NCBI GenBank assembly: GCA_023014485.1
Contig: JAJOZX010006162.1
Coordinates: 1-64,000, forward strand
Length of the DNA: 64,000 bases
Source of the DNA: Bathynomus jamesi
Taxonomy: Eukaryota; Arthropoda; Malacostraca; Isopoda; Cirolanidae
Reading direction: 5' to 3'
This document shows positions 11,340 through 22,619 of this stretch, one piece after another; positions within the stretch are counted from its first letter, which is position 1; every line of letters starts with the position of its first letter. Both the position numbers and the translations under genes were made by a program. Under the pieces are notes generated by a model. That model saw only the letters and a program-made list of their open reading frames with translations, was not told the DNA's origin and ran no database searches.

Positions 11340-11438
11340 CTTGAGTTAGTTTTGTCTTGAGTTATCGATTTTAAATTAGGTTTCAGTGTCGATGTTTTTG
11401 AAATTGAGATTCCAAAAGAACCGAAGCTGAAAAGGTCA
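11340..11438 (-). CDS. FReD gene 1, exon 4
   Basis: This 99-base Ser/Thr-rich linker exon ([20 protein letters not shown], then NLKSITQDKTNS) lies between a TTTTCCCACAG acceptor and a GTTAGT donor. It has three codons more than exon 4 of gene 2. Only a two-base incoming phase keeps it open, and exon 3 of this copy supplies that. Confidence 0.75.
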
Positions 11439-11679
11439 CTGTGGGAAAAAAATATTATTAACGTATTTACAATAATTAAATGTACATTTTTATATATTGT
11501 CACCAACTATTACTTGAATTAAAATGATTTATTGAAAATGAATAATGAAAAAAATAGGCTTTTTATAATATAGGGAGAAGCATGAAGTAAAAATAAATAC
11601 TTAAAATAATGAAAATGTTCATTCAAAAATAGTTCATCTCGAAATAATACTAATAAGTATATAACCATTAGAAGAACTA

Positions 11680-12297
11680 CAGGTTGTCCCATAAGTCTCG
11701 GAGGGGTTTTATTTGGCTATAACTATTTTCATTAATTTATTTCTTTTTCAATTAAAGTACCCTTGCTGCAATTAATGAAAATGGAATCCTGGACAGTGCA
11801 AGAAAGAGTGGCTATTGTGGAATGACAAACAACTCCTCCATCGTTGCCGCTTAAATAGCTTTTCGATTAAAATTCAACACACGTTTTGCTCCTTCTCAGC
11901 GAGCTATTCGACGGTACGTCGCTAAATTTCGTATGGAAAAGGGTCAGGGAGACGAACCACGGGCTGGGCGTCCTCGGACAATCCGAAGTCCAACTCTGGT
12001 TGAGATTGTTCGTGAAAGCGTTGAGGAAAATCCACATCAGTCCGACGACACAGCCAGAGTGGATATCAATCTTTACTCGTACGAAATTCATATTGCTCAA
12101 GAAATTAAACCACAAGATCATCAGAGTCGGATAACGTACGCTAAAGCGATTTTTGATATATGCAATAAAAATTAAGATTTTGACCAGATATTAAATTTGT
12201 AATTAAAATTGCAAGGGTTACAGACCTTTTTTCATTTGATTGTCAAACAAAAAGTTAAGCCAAATAAAACCCCCTCCAATACTTCTGGGACACACTT
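11680..12297 (+). mobile_element. internally deleted mariner-like element
   Basis: It is 618 bases long, flanked by TA, with inverted ends that share GGAGGGG and TTTTATTTGGCT-type blocks over about 40 bases. The paralogous site near 47335 is empty. The remaining coding parts are an N-terminal MESWTVQERVAIV start, an RFAPSQRAIRRYVAKF helix-turn-helix region and a GRPRTIRSPTLVEIVRESVE block. After this it jumps to NLYSYEIHIAQEIK and a C-terminal stub. The catalytic domain is deleted. It sits in intron 3 of gene 1. Confidence 0.9.
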
Positions 12298-12467
12298 TAT
12301 TAATGAATTAAGATGAGGAATCAAATTCCTCATAAAAGTTATTTAGAATGAACGTTCAAAATGGAGATTTCCATTAAGATTGAATTTCATATAAAAGTCA
12401 CAAATATATTCCTAATCTTATCTTCCTTTTTCATTCTTAAGGAATTTGATGATCGAAATAGAATTAC

Positions 12468-12648
12468 TTGTTTGCTTTAGGAATAAAGTTTGGGGATCTT
12501 AATCCGAGGAAGAGATTCTTTATTTCCAAAAACCTGCTTTTGATATCCTGATGCAAAGTCAATTGGTGTTGCAGAAGGACGTTTTCAAGTGGGGCTTCTG
12601 GATCCACCTTCACCACTACATCTTTGTCGACGCCAAATGCAGATAAAA
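12468..12648 (-). CDS. FReD gene 1, exon 3
   Basis: This 181-base exon has a TTATTTCAG acceptor and a GTAATT donor. It reads [20 protein letters not shown], then [39 protein letters not shown]. It looks like a short amphipathic, coiled-coil-prone N-terminal region. It ends with two bases (AA) that join exon 4 in the open frame, so this copy keeps the ancestral length; gene 2 is one base short here. Exons 1 and 2 of this unit are missing. Confidence 0.8.
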
Positions 12649-12859
12649 CTGAAATAAAATTAAATTCTAACGTATGTAAACTTTTTCTTGAATAAATTAA
12701 AATAAATTTAATTGTAATTAATAAGAGGTTGTAAGTCCCATTTAATTGCAGTTTGAGTTTATACTAAGTAAGGACAAACCAATATTTGTTTACGGTCTGT
12801 TCAAAAAAATTTATGAAAAAGTAAAAAATACAAAAGTCACTAAGTTACACTAATTAAAT

Positions 12860-13185
12860 TACACATTATGTCCACGGACAGCCCTTTTACATTGTCGGTG
12901 CTACCCACGTACCGCCTGAAAGGGTGACTTCATAGAAAATACAAGAATGACATTCAGTTATGTTGTATTAATGTTCATAACTCTACAAATACAGGGTGTT
13001 TCAGGTTGACCCTAGAAATATGGAAATTCATTGAATTTGTAGTTTGTATTTGGTATTTTGTAGTTGAAGTTTGTCTCAGTAATTCCGCCATTTTCCAAAC
13101 TTCTAGGGTCGACCTGAAACACCCAAAATAATAATAACATATGCGTACCCCAGGTAGAAAATCCTTGCCCTAAATGGTACTAAAG
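12860..13185. mobile_element. eroded copy of the hAT-type MITE seen at 47982-48332
   Basis: The right part (GCGTACCCCAGGTAGAAAAT) and an internal GGGTGACTTCATAGAA block match the better copy, but the left end is deleted. The nested TA-flanked palindrome survives at 12992-13124. Confidence 0.65.
12992..13124. mobile_element. small palindromic mariner-type MITE
   Basis: The ends CAGGGTGTTTCAGGT and ACCTGAAACACCC are inverted, with further pairing through the CCCTAGAAATATGGA region. The sister copy is at 48129-48270, with TA on both sides. Confidence 0.8.
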
Positions 13186-13195
13186 GTTTGGTTAT

Positions 13196-13240
13196 ATAGT
13201 GGGTGTCCCAGAAGTCTGGACTCATAGGGAAAATAGACAT
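13196..13240. mobile_element. solo end of the mariner-like palindrome of 48350-48722
   Basis: GGGTGTCCCAGAAGTCTGGA followed by CTCATAGGGAAAATAGAC is the terminal repeat of the larger element in the paralogous segment. Only one terminus remains here, so most of the element was lost. Confidence 0.6.
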
Positions 13241-13803
13241 GATCTAAGCTTTATCAAATTAATAATAGCTCTTTTGAAATGTTTGCTTGGTAAGTCAAAT
13301 ATTTGAAACATGAGTTTATGTTAAATTTTTACATACTGCATATAAAGAATATTAAACAGTTTTTTCTATTCTTTGCACCTAAACGCATGCGCATTGTGGC
13401 TTAAAAAACCTTGAAGTTGTGACTCGGCTTATTTAGTGTTCGTTTTTATAAGTTATGTTGAAAAGATGAGAAAACAATTATTATATTTGTGCATTTATTC
13501 ATTTATTCAATGTAGGTTTAAGTCTTCAAGGTGTCTTTCATGCATTTATTAATTTTGAATTGAAATGAATTGAATTAAAAAATCTTTTATTGATAAAATA
13601 AATACAATTTTTCCGATTTTACATTTTTGGTTGTTAAATGATTTTAACATAAAATATATAACTGAAATTCGACTATTTATTTTATTTAATTTGGGCCTTA
13701 ACGTTTAAGCTTTACTGAGCTCTTATTTAAAAATAAGTTATTATTAATATTATATAAAACCTTAATAAGAATTATTAATTATAGAATATATATTAACCTA
13801 ATT

Positions 13804-14520
13804 GGAGCAAGTGTAGTTTACGTCCCCTGGATCACCTGAAGATCCGTCACCCCAGCCTTTTTTAATTAGCTTTATAAGTCTAACGAAAATATCACGACCT
13901 AACCTAACCAATCGTCAAGGTACAGTTGACCTAACAATTGGTTAGGGTGGGTGGTGATATTTTCGTTTGTTAGACTTATAAAGCTGACTAAAAAAAGGTT
14001 GGGGTGACGAATCTTCAGGTGATCCCGTCCACCTGTGGTGAGTAGTGTAGTTTACGTTCCCTACATTATCGTAGTGTAGTTTACGTTCCCCTACATTATC
14101 CTAGTGTAGTTTGCGTTCCCCAACTTTGTCCGCGTATACCTAATCAAATAAAACGTTAAAAATAACGAAAATACTTCAACTTAACCTAACCAATCGTCAA
14201 TTTATATATATATATATATTTTTATTTATTTATTTATGATTTGTTAGGTTAAGTCGTAATATTTTCGTCAGTTTTAACGTTTTAAATGCAAAAAACGCAA
14301 AATATGATAATAAAAACCCACTCTAATAGAATAATGGAAATAATGGAAATAAACTCTGTCTATTAGACTGGGATTTTATTATCATATTTTAACATTTTAT
14401 TTGATGGATTCATTTAAAAAATGTCTCCTAAAGATCCTGGTGTAGTTTACGTTCCCCACTTTGACCTTGTGTAATTTGTCCCCACTTTTGCGTTAGGGGG
14501 ACGTAAACTACACTTGCTCC
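13804..14520. mobile_element. composite hAT-type MITE, GGAGCAAGTG ends
   Basis: The ends GGAGCAAGTGTAGTTTACGT and its inverse are bounded by ACCTAATT and ATCTAATT (perfect ATCTAATT in the other copy at 49311-49318 and 53837-53844). Inside are tandem TGTAGTTTACGTTCCCC-type sub-repeats, a nested MITE at 13829-14025, the shared core around 14150-14290 with a short (TA)n at 14202-14219, and a relic of a palindromic element at 14302-14387. The (TA)n is the empty target of the LINE in the other copy. Confidence 0.85.
13829..14025. mobile_element. nested MITE, GGATCACCTGAAGATC ends and shared core
   Basis: The inverted ends GGATCACCTGAAGATC are flanked by CGTCCCCT and CGTCCACC, a near-perfect 8-base duplication. 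The interior carries AACGAAAATATCACGACC and CCTAACCAATCGTC. Confidence 0.8.
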
Positions 14521-14879
14521 ATCTAATTTATTATTATTATAGATATAAAACAAATACAACGTCATTATTGAAGCTATGATACCAATACTATAAAAGGAAA
14601 TTTGCTAAGAAATTTGTTAAGGCTTTGGCTAGCAAAGTCTTTCAAGATTAATAACTCGCCTGTGACCCTGACCCCAACCATAAACCTAGAATTCTTGATA
14701 TACAGCAGGCCTACCCTTTGTTCAATCTCTAAATTAGACATCTTATATTTTAGAAAAGATATTGATAATTTAAAAAGGGTTTAGATTAGAGCAACTAAAA
14801 CGAATTCGAATTCCGGACAATTCCCAATTTATGCCATTCCCATTTCATGTTATTTTCATTCCCATCCACGTCCTTTTCT

Positions 14880-14965
14880 ACTTTGGTCTGGGTAAGTTTA
14901 AAACTGGTTAGGTTACGATAAGTTAGGTTGTGATTTGTTAGGCTAATGTTAGGTTAGGTTGTGAT
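14880..14965. repeat. degenerate TTAGG-type repeats
   Basis: GGTTAGG, AGTTAGG and TGTTAGG units are interspersed with GTGATT spacers. The same block is kept at 54845-54945, so it predates the duplication. Confidence 0.7.
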
Positions 14966-15021
14966 TGATTAAAGTAAGTTAGATGAGGAAATATTAGCCA
15001 TTCCCATTTGGCGCCGTTTCA

Positions 15022-15082
15022 GCGGTGGCCCGAAGATATCACCCCGGAAAATTCCACCCCACGAAAATTCCACCCCACGAAA
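15022..15082. repeat. 16-base tandem repeat at a deletion breakpoint
   Basis: The unit AAAATTCCACCCCACG occurs two to three times exactly where gene 1 lacks the 6 kb that hold exons 1 and 2 in gene 2 (55.0-61.0 kb). Its form recalls the tandem 16-base termini of the MULE element at 57130, so it may be a solo transposon end. Confidence 0.5.
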
Positions 15083-15106
15083 AAAGAATGCAGGTTAAGA
15101 AAAATT

Positions 15107-16046
15107 TAAAAGTTTACTTCCTATTTTCCAACGCATTTCCTGTTTCGTTTATTTTTAAGGATAGAATTAATTATAAAATTATTTTAAAATTAGTAATTCT
15201 ATTTGTATTTAAACATATTAAATATTTGCGTTATTTAAAGGAATTTATAATTAAAATTAAATTGTTGCAATAAAAATATTAAGTGAATAAATTATTGCAT
15301 TTTCATGACTGCTATCGAATTTATAAGCCCTTCATCCTGGGTATTATTAAGCTCCATTTGAGAAGTTAAGCAACGCTCAGTCTCTTTAGAAGTTATATTG
15401 GTGACCATCATCTGCGTTGAAAGTAAAAAGAGAACAGTGGCTTGTATCCCACGTAAAACTAAGTCTCCTCCGTCACATGACCTTTCCCTTTCCGACGGAG
15501 ATCAAACGACAAGAAACGCATTCATTTTTATTTAAAGTCTCTCTCAGCTTCATTCAAAAGTCATACTAGTATACAGTTAAGTCACTCTTATGTGGGTTAA
15601 TAAAGATTTATTGCGATTCATTACTCTTTCTTTTGATCAGAAGATACCAATGGGTATTGCACTTCATATTACCTTCAATTCGCTGCATAGAAAATTTATT
15701 CAAATTCGGTTACAAACAATTGAACGTTCCCGTTGTAAGATTACATATAAATCCGCGTGTCAGGGTTAAAAAGTGCCACGTATTTGTGTATATCTATGAC
15801 AACTTAGCCCTTTCTAGCCCTGACACGTAGAAATGGCCCTGTATAAACAATGTGACATCGTTTATACATCTGAAAGATAAACAGACATTATGACGCAACA
15901 ATCGTGGAATATCACGTATTCTCTTGCACACCTGCAAACAAATTACACTTCCATTCGCCAACCCAAAAGATCAAAACTTTAGAAACTCCTCTGGAGATCC
16001 AAATTTCCGTAAAACTGTAAAGAAATAACTTTTATACTTTGTGAAC
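15107..16046. repeat. segmental duplication: 5' flank of FReD gene 1 (matches 61005-61990)
   Basis: It is collinear with 61005-61990, beginning at AAAAGTTTACTTCCTATTTT. In gene 2 that DNA lies just upstream of the signal-peptide exon. No gene is seen. Confidence 0.8.
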
Positions 16047-17712
16047 TTCCAGCCCTTTCCTACACTCAGAGATGGGCACGATCTTGATCTTCAAGATCAG
16101 ATCGTGATCTTGAAGATCAAGATCGTGATCTGATCTTGATCTTGAAGATCACTTTTATTATGGTGATCTTGATCTTGATCTAAGATCACTTTATTTCTTG
16201 TGATCTTGATCTTGAAGATCACTTTAGACTTCAAGATCACTTTTAATTTCAGATTCTTAAATATGCCGCTATGCGAATGTCATTTGTTTTTTGTCCAAGC
16301 GACATCTGGTGGCAACTTTGTTCAACACCGACTGTTTATGTTTTCTGTTAGTTGGGTGACTTGCGTCATGCGTGGGGTCATGGAAGGTGTAGTTGCTGTG
16401 GAATTCGGTTACAAACAATTGAACGTTCCCGTTGTAAGATTACATATAAATCCGCGTGTCAGGGTTAAAAAGTGCCACGTATTTGTGTATATCTATGACA
16501 ACTTAGCCCTTTCTAGCCCTGACACGTAGAAATGGCCCTGTATAAACAATGTGACATCGTTTATACATCTGAAAGAAAACAGACATTATGACGCAACAAT
16601 CGTGGAATATCACTCAGAGATGGGCACGATCTTGATCTTCAAGATCAGATCGTGATCTTGAAGATCAAGATCGTGATCTGATCTTGATCTTGAAGATCAC
16701 TTTTATTATGGTGATCTTGATCTTGATCTAAGATCACTTTATTTCTTGTGATCTTGATCTTGAAGATCACTTTAGACTTCAAGATCACTTTTAATTTCAG
16801 ATTCTTAAATATGCCGCTATGCGAATGTCATTTGTTTTTTGTCCAAGCGACATCTGGTGGCAACTTTGTTCAACACCGACTGTTTATGTTTTCTGTTAGT
16901 TGGGTGACTTGCGTCATGCGTGGGCTCATGGAAGGTGTAGTTGCTGTGGAATTCGGTTACAAACAATTGAACGTTCCCGTTGTAAGATTACATATAAATC
17001 CGCGTGTCAGGGTTAAAAAGTGCCACGTATTTGTGTATATCTATGACAACTTAGCCCTTTCTAGCCCTGACACGTAGAAATGGCCCTGTATAAACAATGT
17101 GACATCGTTTATACATCTGAAAGATAAACAGACATTATGACGCAACAATCGTGGAATATCACTCAGAGATGGGCACGATCTTGATCTTCAAGATCAGATC
17201 GTGATCTTGAAGATCAAGATCGTGATCTGATCTTGATCTTGAAGATCACTTTTATTATGGTGATCTTGATCTTGATCTAAGATCACTTTATTTCTTGTGA
17301 TCTTGATCTTGAAGATCACTTTAGACTTCAAGATCACTTTTAATTTCAGATTCTTAAATATGCCGCTATGCGAATGTCATTTGTTTTTTGTCCAAGCGAC
17401 ATCTGGTGGCAACTTTGTTCAACACCGACTGTTTATGTTTTCTGTTAGTTGGGTGACTTGCGTCATGCGTGGGCTCATGGAAGGTGTAGTTGCTGTGGAA
17501 TTCGGTTACAAACAATTGAACGTTCCCGTTGTAAGATTACATATAAATCCGCGTGTCAGGGTTAAAAAGTGCCACGTATTTGTGTATATCTATGACAACT
17601 TAGCCCTTTCTAGCCCTGACACGTAGAAATGGCCCTGTATAAACAATGTGACATCGTTTATACATCTGAAAGATAAACAGACATTATGACGCAACAATCG
17701 TGGAATATCACG
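16047..17712. repeat. tandem array of three 548-549 bp units
   Basis: Each unit is the first 335 or so bases of the hAT element that begins at 18162 (CAGAGATGGGCACGATCTTG at 16067, 16615 and 17164), joined at GTGGAATTCGG to about 215 bases of host flank (TTACAAACAATTGAACG to CGTGGAATATCA). The units differ at only a few positions, so the array is recent. The identical 109-residue open frames in the units are by-products and not genes. Confidence 0.9.
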
Positions 17713-18161
17713 TATTCTCTTGCACACCTGCAAACAAATTACACTTCCATTCGCCAACCCAAAAGATCAAAACTTTAGAAACTCCTCTGGAGATCCAAAT
17801 TTCCGTAAAACTGTAAAGAAATAACTTTTATACTTTGTGAACTAAAATTTACTGCAGTTTTTAGATTGATTTCTTTAGTCTGTAATACTGATATTGTTCT
17901 AAGTGGTTAAGTGAATGAATGGGAGGCTAGTGGAGATTATAGTTGGATCACTTATTGCAGACTGACACCGATGAGGGAATTCACAGAAAGTCGATAATTA
18001 CACTTCTATTATTATAGATGCAAAGATGGGATAATTATTCTTAATTATTAAATATTAATAGTTAATGATGCTTGTCTTTAGTATATAACACGGCCTTTCT
18101 CTGTCCGAACCTTTCCAGCCTGTTCTTCCGCCAGTAACCTCTTCCAGCCCTTTCCTACACT
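17713..18161. repeat. segmental duplication, continuation (matches 61870-62330)
   Basis: The host flank resumes after the array (CGTATTCTCTTGCACACCTG) and runs to the hAT target site CCTACACT. The paralogous DNA at 62325 is uninterrupted there. Confidence 0.8.
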
Positions 18162-18652
18162 CAGAGATGGGCACGATCTTGATCTTCAAGATCAGATCGT
18201 GATCTTGAAGATCAAGATCGTGATCTGATCTTGATCTTGAAGATCACTTTTATTATGGTGATCTTGATCTTGATCTAAGATCACTTTATTTCTTGTGATC
18301 TTGATCTTGAAGATCACTTTAGACTTCAAGATCACTTTTAATTTCAGATTCTTAAATATGCCGCTATGCGAATGTCATTTGTTTTTTGTCCAAGCGACAT
18401 CTGGTGGCAACTTTGTTCAACACCGACTGTTTATGTTTTCTGTTAGTTGGGTGACTTGCGTCATGCGTGGGCTCATGGAAGGTGTAGTTGCTGTGGAATT
18501 TAGGCTCGTAAAAAGTGTAATTTACTGTGCAATTATGTTAAAAGTGTTCTATTAATATATTATTATATATAGGCATAAAATATAGCCTATAGGTCCGTAT
18601 TCATAATAAATTAATTCTAAACATATTTTATTTACAGATTGAATTTTTAATA

Positions 18653-18907
18653 ATGAGTGCAATTTTACAACTTCAACAGGCTCGCAAGGGAACCAAATAT
18701 TCTAGGTTGTCACCAGAACAGTATTCAATATATTTAGATAACAATGTTGGTAATAAGGATCAATCTGTGCTATTGAACGGAAAATATTTTCAAATTGTCG
18801 AAAAAACTGGAAACAGTATCAAAGTTATTTGTATGCAGTGTACAAAGAAAACTACAATTCTGTCTGCTGGCCTCGACTCAACAAGCAATCTTCTGAGGCA
18901 CCTCAGG
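18653..18907 (+). pseudogene. hAT transposase exon 1 (BED-like finger)
   Basis: It starts at MSAILQLQQARKGTKYSRLS. The finger begins with CMQC and continues through ILSAGLDSTSNLLRHL. The donor AGG/GTTAGT is in phase 0, and the second histidine of the finger comes from exon 2. The role is DNA binding at the element ends. Confidence 0.8.
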
Positions 18908-19368
18908 GTTAGTACTACTTAGTAACTAAGTAGTAAGTAGCAACATTAACATAATGGTTCAAGTCATATTTTAAGTGACTGGTGCCATACAAGACTAATG
19001 CTACATTTACATAGACGTCCATTTGAATATATTGTGCACTTCAGATATTAATAGATTATGGACTAGTAACTACATTAAAAACTGCCGATATCCAACTATA
19101 ATAAAACGCCAGGTGTATCTGTCTTTCTCTCTGTCTGATCCATGTCTGTAATTTCTCCTATTTAGTTACTGAAGGACGAAATTCGGCTTTCAATTTAACA
19201 TAGGATAAAAATGCACTGATCATGGTGAAAATAATTTTAGTTAAAGATAACAAAATTTTAGAATCTTGTTAAGTATTAATTTCAACTAGAAGTTTGATAC
19301 TCTGATAAATATTATACAGGGTGTTCAAGAAGTCTCTCCGCATGATAATAATTTATTTTCTTGTGCAG

Positions 19369-19636
19369 AAACTACATTCGGATCTTTTGGGTGAATATGA
19401 ATCGGAGAAGAAATCTCGCAAGCGTCCAGCTAAAGAAGAAGATGCCAGCGGCAGCAATGCTGGCCCTGCCAAAATTGCCAAGCAGTCAACACTAAGCATG
19501 TTCCACATTTCCAAGCAAAAACCAGGACCACCAATATGCAAGGATATCCTTGAAAAGAAGATTCTCTCGCTTGTGGCTAATGGGCTCCTACCATTGAGCC
19601 TAGTTGAACTACATGAATTTAAGGATCTTCTTTCAT
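19369..19636 (+). pseudogene. hAT transposase exon 2
   Basis: The acceptor CTTGTGCAG is followed by KLHSDLLGEYESEKKSRKRP, which completes the BED finger (H-x4-H across the splice). A lysine- and alanine-rich, NLS-like linker follows, then KKILSLVANGLLPLSLVE, the usual pre-catalytic segment of hAT proteins. The donor is TCAT/GTTAGT. Confidence 0.8.
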
Positions 19637-19808
19637 GTTAGTATAACTCAAATATTTTGCTATTTTTTCCATAGCTAATATCTGATTAAAATAATTAATC
19701 ATATTATTTGTATGAACATTAGACTATCGCTAGCCTAGCTAAATATTTTGATATTTTTTCCATAGCTAATCTATTGTATTTGTTTTAATTTTTAAATATT
19801 TTTTTCAG

Positions 19809-19987
19809 ACGTCAACCCGGCTGTTCAGGTGCCATCTAGACGCACCCTGGCTAGATCTCTTGCAACAACAACCAGTACAATGAAGGAAGACATACAAGCA
19901 AAACTGGCAGCAGTTGACCATGTGTGTGTTACATGCGACATATGGTCAACTAATCACCGCAGTTTCATGGGAGTCACTGCGCATTGG
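19809..19987 (+). pseudogene. hAT transposase exon 3 (first catalytic Asp)
   Basis: The acceptor TTTTTTCAG is followed by VNPAVQVPSRRTLARSLATT and VCVTCDIWSTNHRSFMGVTA. The D of CDIWST is the expected first catalytic residue of the RNase H-like fold. The donor is TGG/GTATGC. Confidence 0.85.
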
Positions 19988-20199
19988 GTATGCTATTGAT
20001 TTAGTGTATTATTTTTATATAATTGATAAATTGACCATTGGTGATAGACTGATAGTCTGATAGACTTATAGTATAATCTTTTCAATTATTCGACATGTGT
20101 TCCTCATTCATTAATTTGGTGAGTCTTCATTTTGCTGTGATTCACAGTAATTTCACACTAATTCACTGATTCTGTCATCTGTCATTGTGTCTGATTCAC

Positions 20200-20260
20200 A
20201 GCAAAATGTGGAAGAGTCCATATTCACAGGCTGTGAATATGGACTCTTCCACATTTTGCT
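20200..20260. repeat. perfect short palindrome
   Basis: Two 30-base arms (AGCAAAATGTGGAAGAGTCC and onward) are separated by a single base, within intron 3 of the hAT. It resembles the product of a template switch and has no terminal features of its own. Confidence 0.9.
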
Positions 20261-20264
20261 CTTA

Positions 20265-20779
20265 TGGGATGGGTCACTGATGTGGTGGTATGGTAGGCGA
20301 CTCATCGCTGAATTGCCTCCTTTATATCACATCTACAGATCTACAGAAGCTAAGGCTAACAAAGACCCTAAGATCCACTCTAAGGCTAGCCCGAGAGAAA
20401 GGAAGAGTAGGGGGTTAAGAGAAGAGAGAGAATAAGGGGTTAAGTAAGGAGCAACACCTATCATTCGTGGGTTAACATTCATTCAGAAAAAGAGGAAAAG
20501 TGTCTCACCATCATCATCCGCCGGCCACTGCCGACAAGTCAGAAAAATAGTCGGAGAAATAGGAGAGGGGTGAAAGATGAAAAGAAGTAAAATAAGAACG
20601 CTTACAAACCATGCAAACACAGTCTTAACTCACTGTCATACCATGCAAACTACAAACATGCAAGAAAAGAGTTAGACATGCAAAGTAAGGAGGATAAGAA
20701 AAAAAAAAAAAAGTAGGTAAAGTTAAACAAAAAGTGGGTTAGTTTACGCTATGAGCTACATCTACATTCGTGTTAGTCT

Positions 20780-20782
<3 letters not shown>
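20265..20782. other. unidentified intron insert with an A-run
   Basis: It contains a GGCTAACAAAGACCCTAAG-type opening, a CATCATCATCCGCCGGCC stretch and an A-run at 20699-20712. The A-run suggests a plus-strand retroposed fragment. No coding block is recognised. Confidence 0.4.
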
Positions 20783-20810
<28 letters not shown>

Positions 20811-20915
20811 TTGCTGGCATCACACGCTGGCATGTCACAAGCTGGCATTCATCGTCAACAGACTCATCCTCGAGCACCACCACCAGAGCTCCTGTTGTTA
20901 ACTTTTTTTTTAATT

Positions 20916-22103
20916 TTAAACAACGTTAATATTTTTAAAATGTCTGTCAAGACGGTTCTTAAACACATTAACGCTGGTAGAATGAACGACTGACGCGGGA
21001 AGATTATTCCATTTATCAATTACTTTAAACGTAAAGAAGTTTTTAGCGATATTAGTAATGAAACGTCTGCCACGCAACTTGAATCCGTTATTGCGAGTAT
21101 TACTATTATCGAAAGTGAACAATTTGTCAAAATTTACGTTATCGATGTTATTAACGATTTTGAAAACTTCAATAAGCTCCCCCCTTAATCTCCTAGTTTC
21201 GAGTGAATACAAGTCTAACACTTTAATCCTATCTTCATAAGGCTTATTGCGCAATGACGGAATAAGTTTCGTGGCACGACGCTGAACCCTTTCTAACCTA
21301 TCAATATCCTCACGCAAGTACGGGCACCAAAACTGAACGGCATATTCCAAATGAGGCCTGACTAGGGACTTGTAAAGGGGCAATATAATATCCTTCGATT
21401 TAAATTCGAAATTACGCGCTATGAAGCCTAACATCCTATTAGCTTTTGCGCAAGACTCCAGGCACTGGTTCCTAACCTTTAAATCTTTAGTTACGCGTAC
21501 GCCTAAATCTACTTCCTCGTCAACGCTCGCTAAATCCCTATCATCCATCGTGTACACGTAATTATTGTTGCGAGAACCTATATGCAAAACTTTACATTTA
21601 TCTACGTTAAATTGCATCTGCCACTTATCCGTCCACTCCATAATCCTATCTACATCGTCTTGGATCCTATTTCTATCGTCCTCGTTAACAACCTTACCGC
21701 CTATTTTAGTATCGTCCGCGAATTTTGACACGTTACTAATCAATCCTACATCTATGTCGTTAATGTAAATTACGAATAACAATGGGCCTAACACTGAACC
21801 CTGTGGGACACCACTACCTACCTCTAACCACCCCGATTCACTACCATTAACTACGACCCTCTGCCTCCTAGCACGAAGCCATTCTTCTAACCAGTTAGCT
21901 ACCTGACCGCGGATACCGTGCGCTTTAACCTTCGCAATTAGTCTCCTATGCGGAACTGTATCGAACGCCTTTTTAAAATCTAAATAAATAACGTCAGCTG
22001 CCCTATGCCTATCGTATTCGCGCACTATTTCGTTATAAAATTCTAACAAATTTGTTAAACAAGACCTATGGCGTCGAAACCCGTGCTGACTACTATTAAT
22101 CAA
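20916..22103 (-). pseudogene. LINE ORF2, RT and C-terminal domain
   Basis: This stretch of 395 codons contains SSQHGFRRHRSCLTNLLEF, YLDFKKAFDTVPHRRLIA, GVPQGSVLGPLLFVIYI and the catalytic KFADDTKIGG, followed by the thumb and the C-terminal LERVQRRATKLIPSLRNKPY and LETRRLRGELIEVFKI blocks. It ends KNRLDRHFKNINVV. All RT catalytic residues are intact. It is separated from the upstream part (22100-22510) by a single frame change at 22100, so one indel inactivates it. Confidence 0.9.
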
Positions 22104-22510
22104 ACCCTACTTTCTAAGTGATCGATAATACGATCCCTAACTACGGATTCCAAAAGTTTACCGACAATTGACGTTAAGCTAATGGGCCTATAATTGCTAG
22201 CTACCGCGCGGTCGCCTTTTTTAAAAATAGGCGTGACGTTAGCTAATTTGAAGTCTTCAGGAATAATCCCCGTTTCGAGTGACTGATTAAAAATCTTCGC
22301 TAAGGGGCCTACGATAACGTCTTTCAAATCTTTCAAATGTCTAGGATAAAAAGCGTCAGGGCCTGGAGCCTTGCTAACTTTTAGCCTATCGATATAATGC
22401 GCAATCTCAGCCTCGTAAACAGTTATTTCATCTAAAATAGTCTCGCTACTAAATGGAACGATATCGTCAACGTCGGGGACATTATTTACGTCCTCTACGG
22501 TAGTTCTTCT
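22100..22510 (-). pseudogene. LINE ORF2, RT N-terminal part
   Basis: It contains VSKAPGPDAFYPRHLKDLKD, LANVTPIFKKGDRAVASNYR and SIVGKLLESVVRDRIIDHLE, the lead-in blocks to RT. The ORF is open but ends after HLESRV, and the downstream RT continues in another frame. Confidence 0.85.
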
Positions 22511-22619
22511 CTTCAATGTTTGGTGGCGCAGTTTAGCTGGTGCGTGTCTAACCAATATTATTAAATTAAGCTTAAAAAAATGTTCATACAAACATTGATT
22601 TTATATTCTTACATTACAG

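Larger units (their letters stand above)
20783..22520 (-). mobile_element. 5'-truncated CR1-like LINE inserted in the hAT intron
   Basis: The 3' end has an A-run (poly-T at 20783-20809 on the plus strand). Upstream of it on the minus strand lies a nearly continuous RT ORF2. The 5' side is truncated near 22510-22520, in the lead-in to RT. It is the best preserved of the CR1-like copies here. Confidence 0.9.

Noticed and set aside
16200..17626. Three identical 109-residue ORFs in a row
   Set aside because: They are by-products of the 548-bp repeat array; each begins in the GATC subterminal array and runs through hAT and host flank DNA. No domain and no splice logic.
16047..17712. CRISPR-like or satellite array
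   Set aside because: Units are 548 bp with no short direct repeats and spacers, and their composition is fully explained by a hAT end plus flank.
20187..20435. 82-residue ORF in the hAT intron
   Set aside because: Its first half is the 61-base palindrome read through; nothing supports coding.
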